Shown piece by piece: positions 5,193-5,331 of a stretch of DNA of 5,331 bases (position 1 is the first letter of the stretch; every line of letters starts with the position of its first letter). The position numbers and the translations under genes are program-made. Source of the DNA: JASHVB01 sp035486135 (GTDB lineage: Bacteria; Pseudomonadota; Alphaproteobacteria; Acetobacterales; Acetobacteraceae); assembly GCA_035486135.1 (NCBI GenBank), contig DATHNI010000188.1, positions 1 through 5,331 of the forward strand. The letters run 5' to 3'. The notes under the pieces were generated by a model. It did not search any database. It had not been told where the DNA came from and was given only the letters and a program-made list of their open reading frames with translations.

Positions 5193-5331
5193 TCAATTCA
5201 GCCGGGGATCGGGCACCCGGGCGGCGACAAGCACATCGACGGAACGGGCACCGCCGGCCAGCAGCACGGCGGTGCAGGCATTCGCCGTGGCGCCGGACGT
5301 CATCACGTCGTCGATCAGCACCACGGATCGA
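5193..5331 (-). CDS. comF: ComF family phosphoribosyltransferase, C-terminal fragment (cut by window edge)
   Basis: Only the last 45 residues are inside the window; the gene enters from the right edge on the minus strand and ends with TGA at 5195-5193. The first visible complete codon is at 5330-5328. The fragment starts RSVVLIDDVMTSGATANAC, which is the PRPP-binding loop of type I phosphoribosyltransferases: two acidic residues (DD) followed by the TSGAT turn. The ending DVLVAARVPDPRLN is typical of ComF/GntX proteins from Alphaproteobacteria. In naturally competent bacteria ComF helps DNA uptake or processing, whereas in most Proteobacteria the role is uncertain. Family members are usually about 230-260 residues, so roughly four fifths of the protein lies outside. 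Nothing suggests that the visible part is damaged. Confidence 0.9.
   Translation of the reverse strand, partial: RSVVLIDDVMTSGATANACTAVLLAGGARSVDVLVAARVPDPRLN

Overview
The window is GC-rich DNA with dense coding and strong G/C bias at third codon positions. Gene content and repeat style suggest an alphaproteobacterium, plausibly Rhodospirillales or Acetobacteraceae. That placement is inferred from protein style and the repeat types, since no rRNA or marker gene is present.

Layout. Positions 50-1012 (+) encode a complete metal-dependent amidohydrolase-2 family enzyme of the decarboxylase/hydrolase type. Positions 1222-1542 (+) and 1555-2142 (+) form a tight two-gene cassette: a small ribbon-helix-helix-like protein followed by a PIN-domain (VapC-like) nuclease. 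This reads as a type II toxin-antitoxin module with a candidate operator palindrome just upstream. Positions 2171-2250 hold a compact REP-like element made of three palindromes. Positions 2292-2747 (+) encode SufE, the sulfur acceptor for iron-sulfur cluster assembly. It is followed 28 bases later by a 12-helix MFS permease of the HcaT/MFS_1-like type (2776-3918, +). A sulfotransferase-like gene with an additional C-terminal domain lies on the minus strand (3908-4873) and converges on the permease, overlapping its end by 11 bases. The stretch 4874-5192 has no gene but contains a perfect 29-bp inverted repeat (5059-5142) of a widespread intergenic type. The last 139 bases are the 3' end of a minus-strand comF-like phosphoribosyltransferase gene running off the window.

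How the genes fit together. No single pathway links them. The likely transcription units are the amidohydrolase alone (or as the last gene of an upstream operon), the toxin-antitoxin pair, sufE plus the MFS gene, the sulfotransferase, and comF. The two repeat elements sit exactly at the boundaries between units: after the toxin and before sufE, and between comF and the sulfotransferase. The toxin-antitoxin cassette and the two-domain sulfotransferase look most like accessory genes. I see no clear new multi-gene system; the best candidate for something poorly described is the RHH/PIN cassette, whose nuclease is longer than usual and whose antitoxin has its DNA-binding-like segment in the middle.
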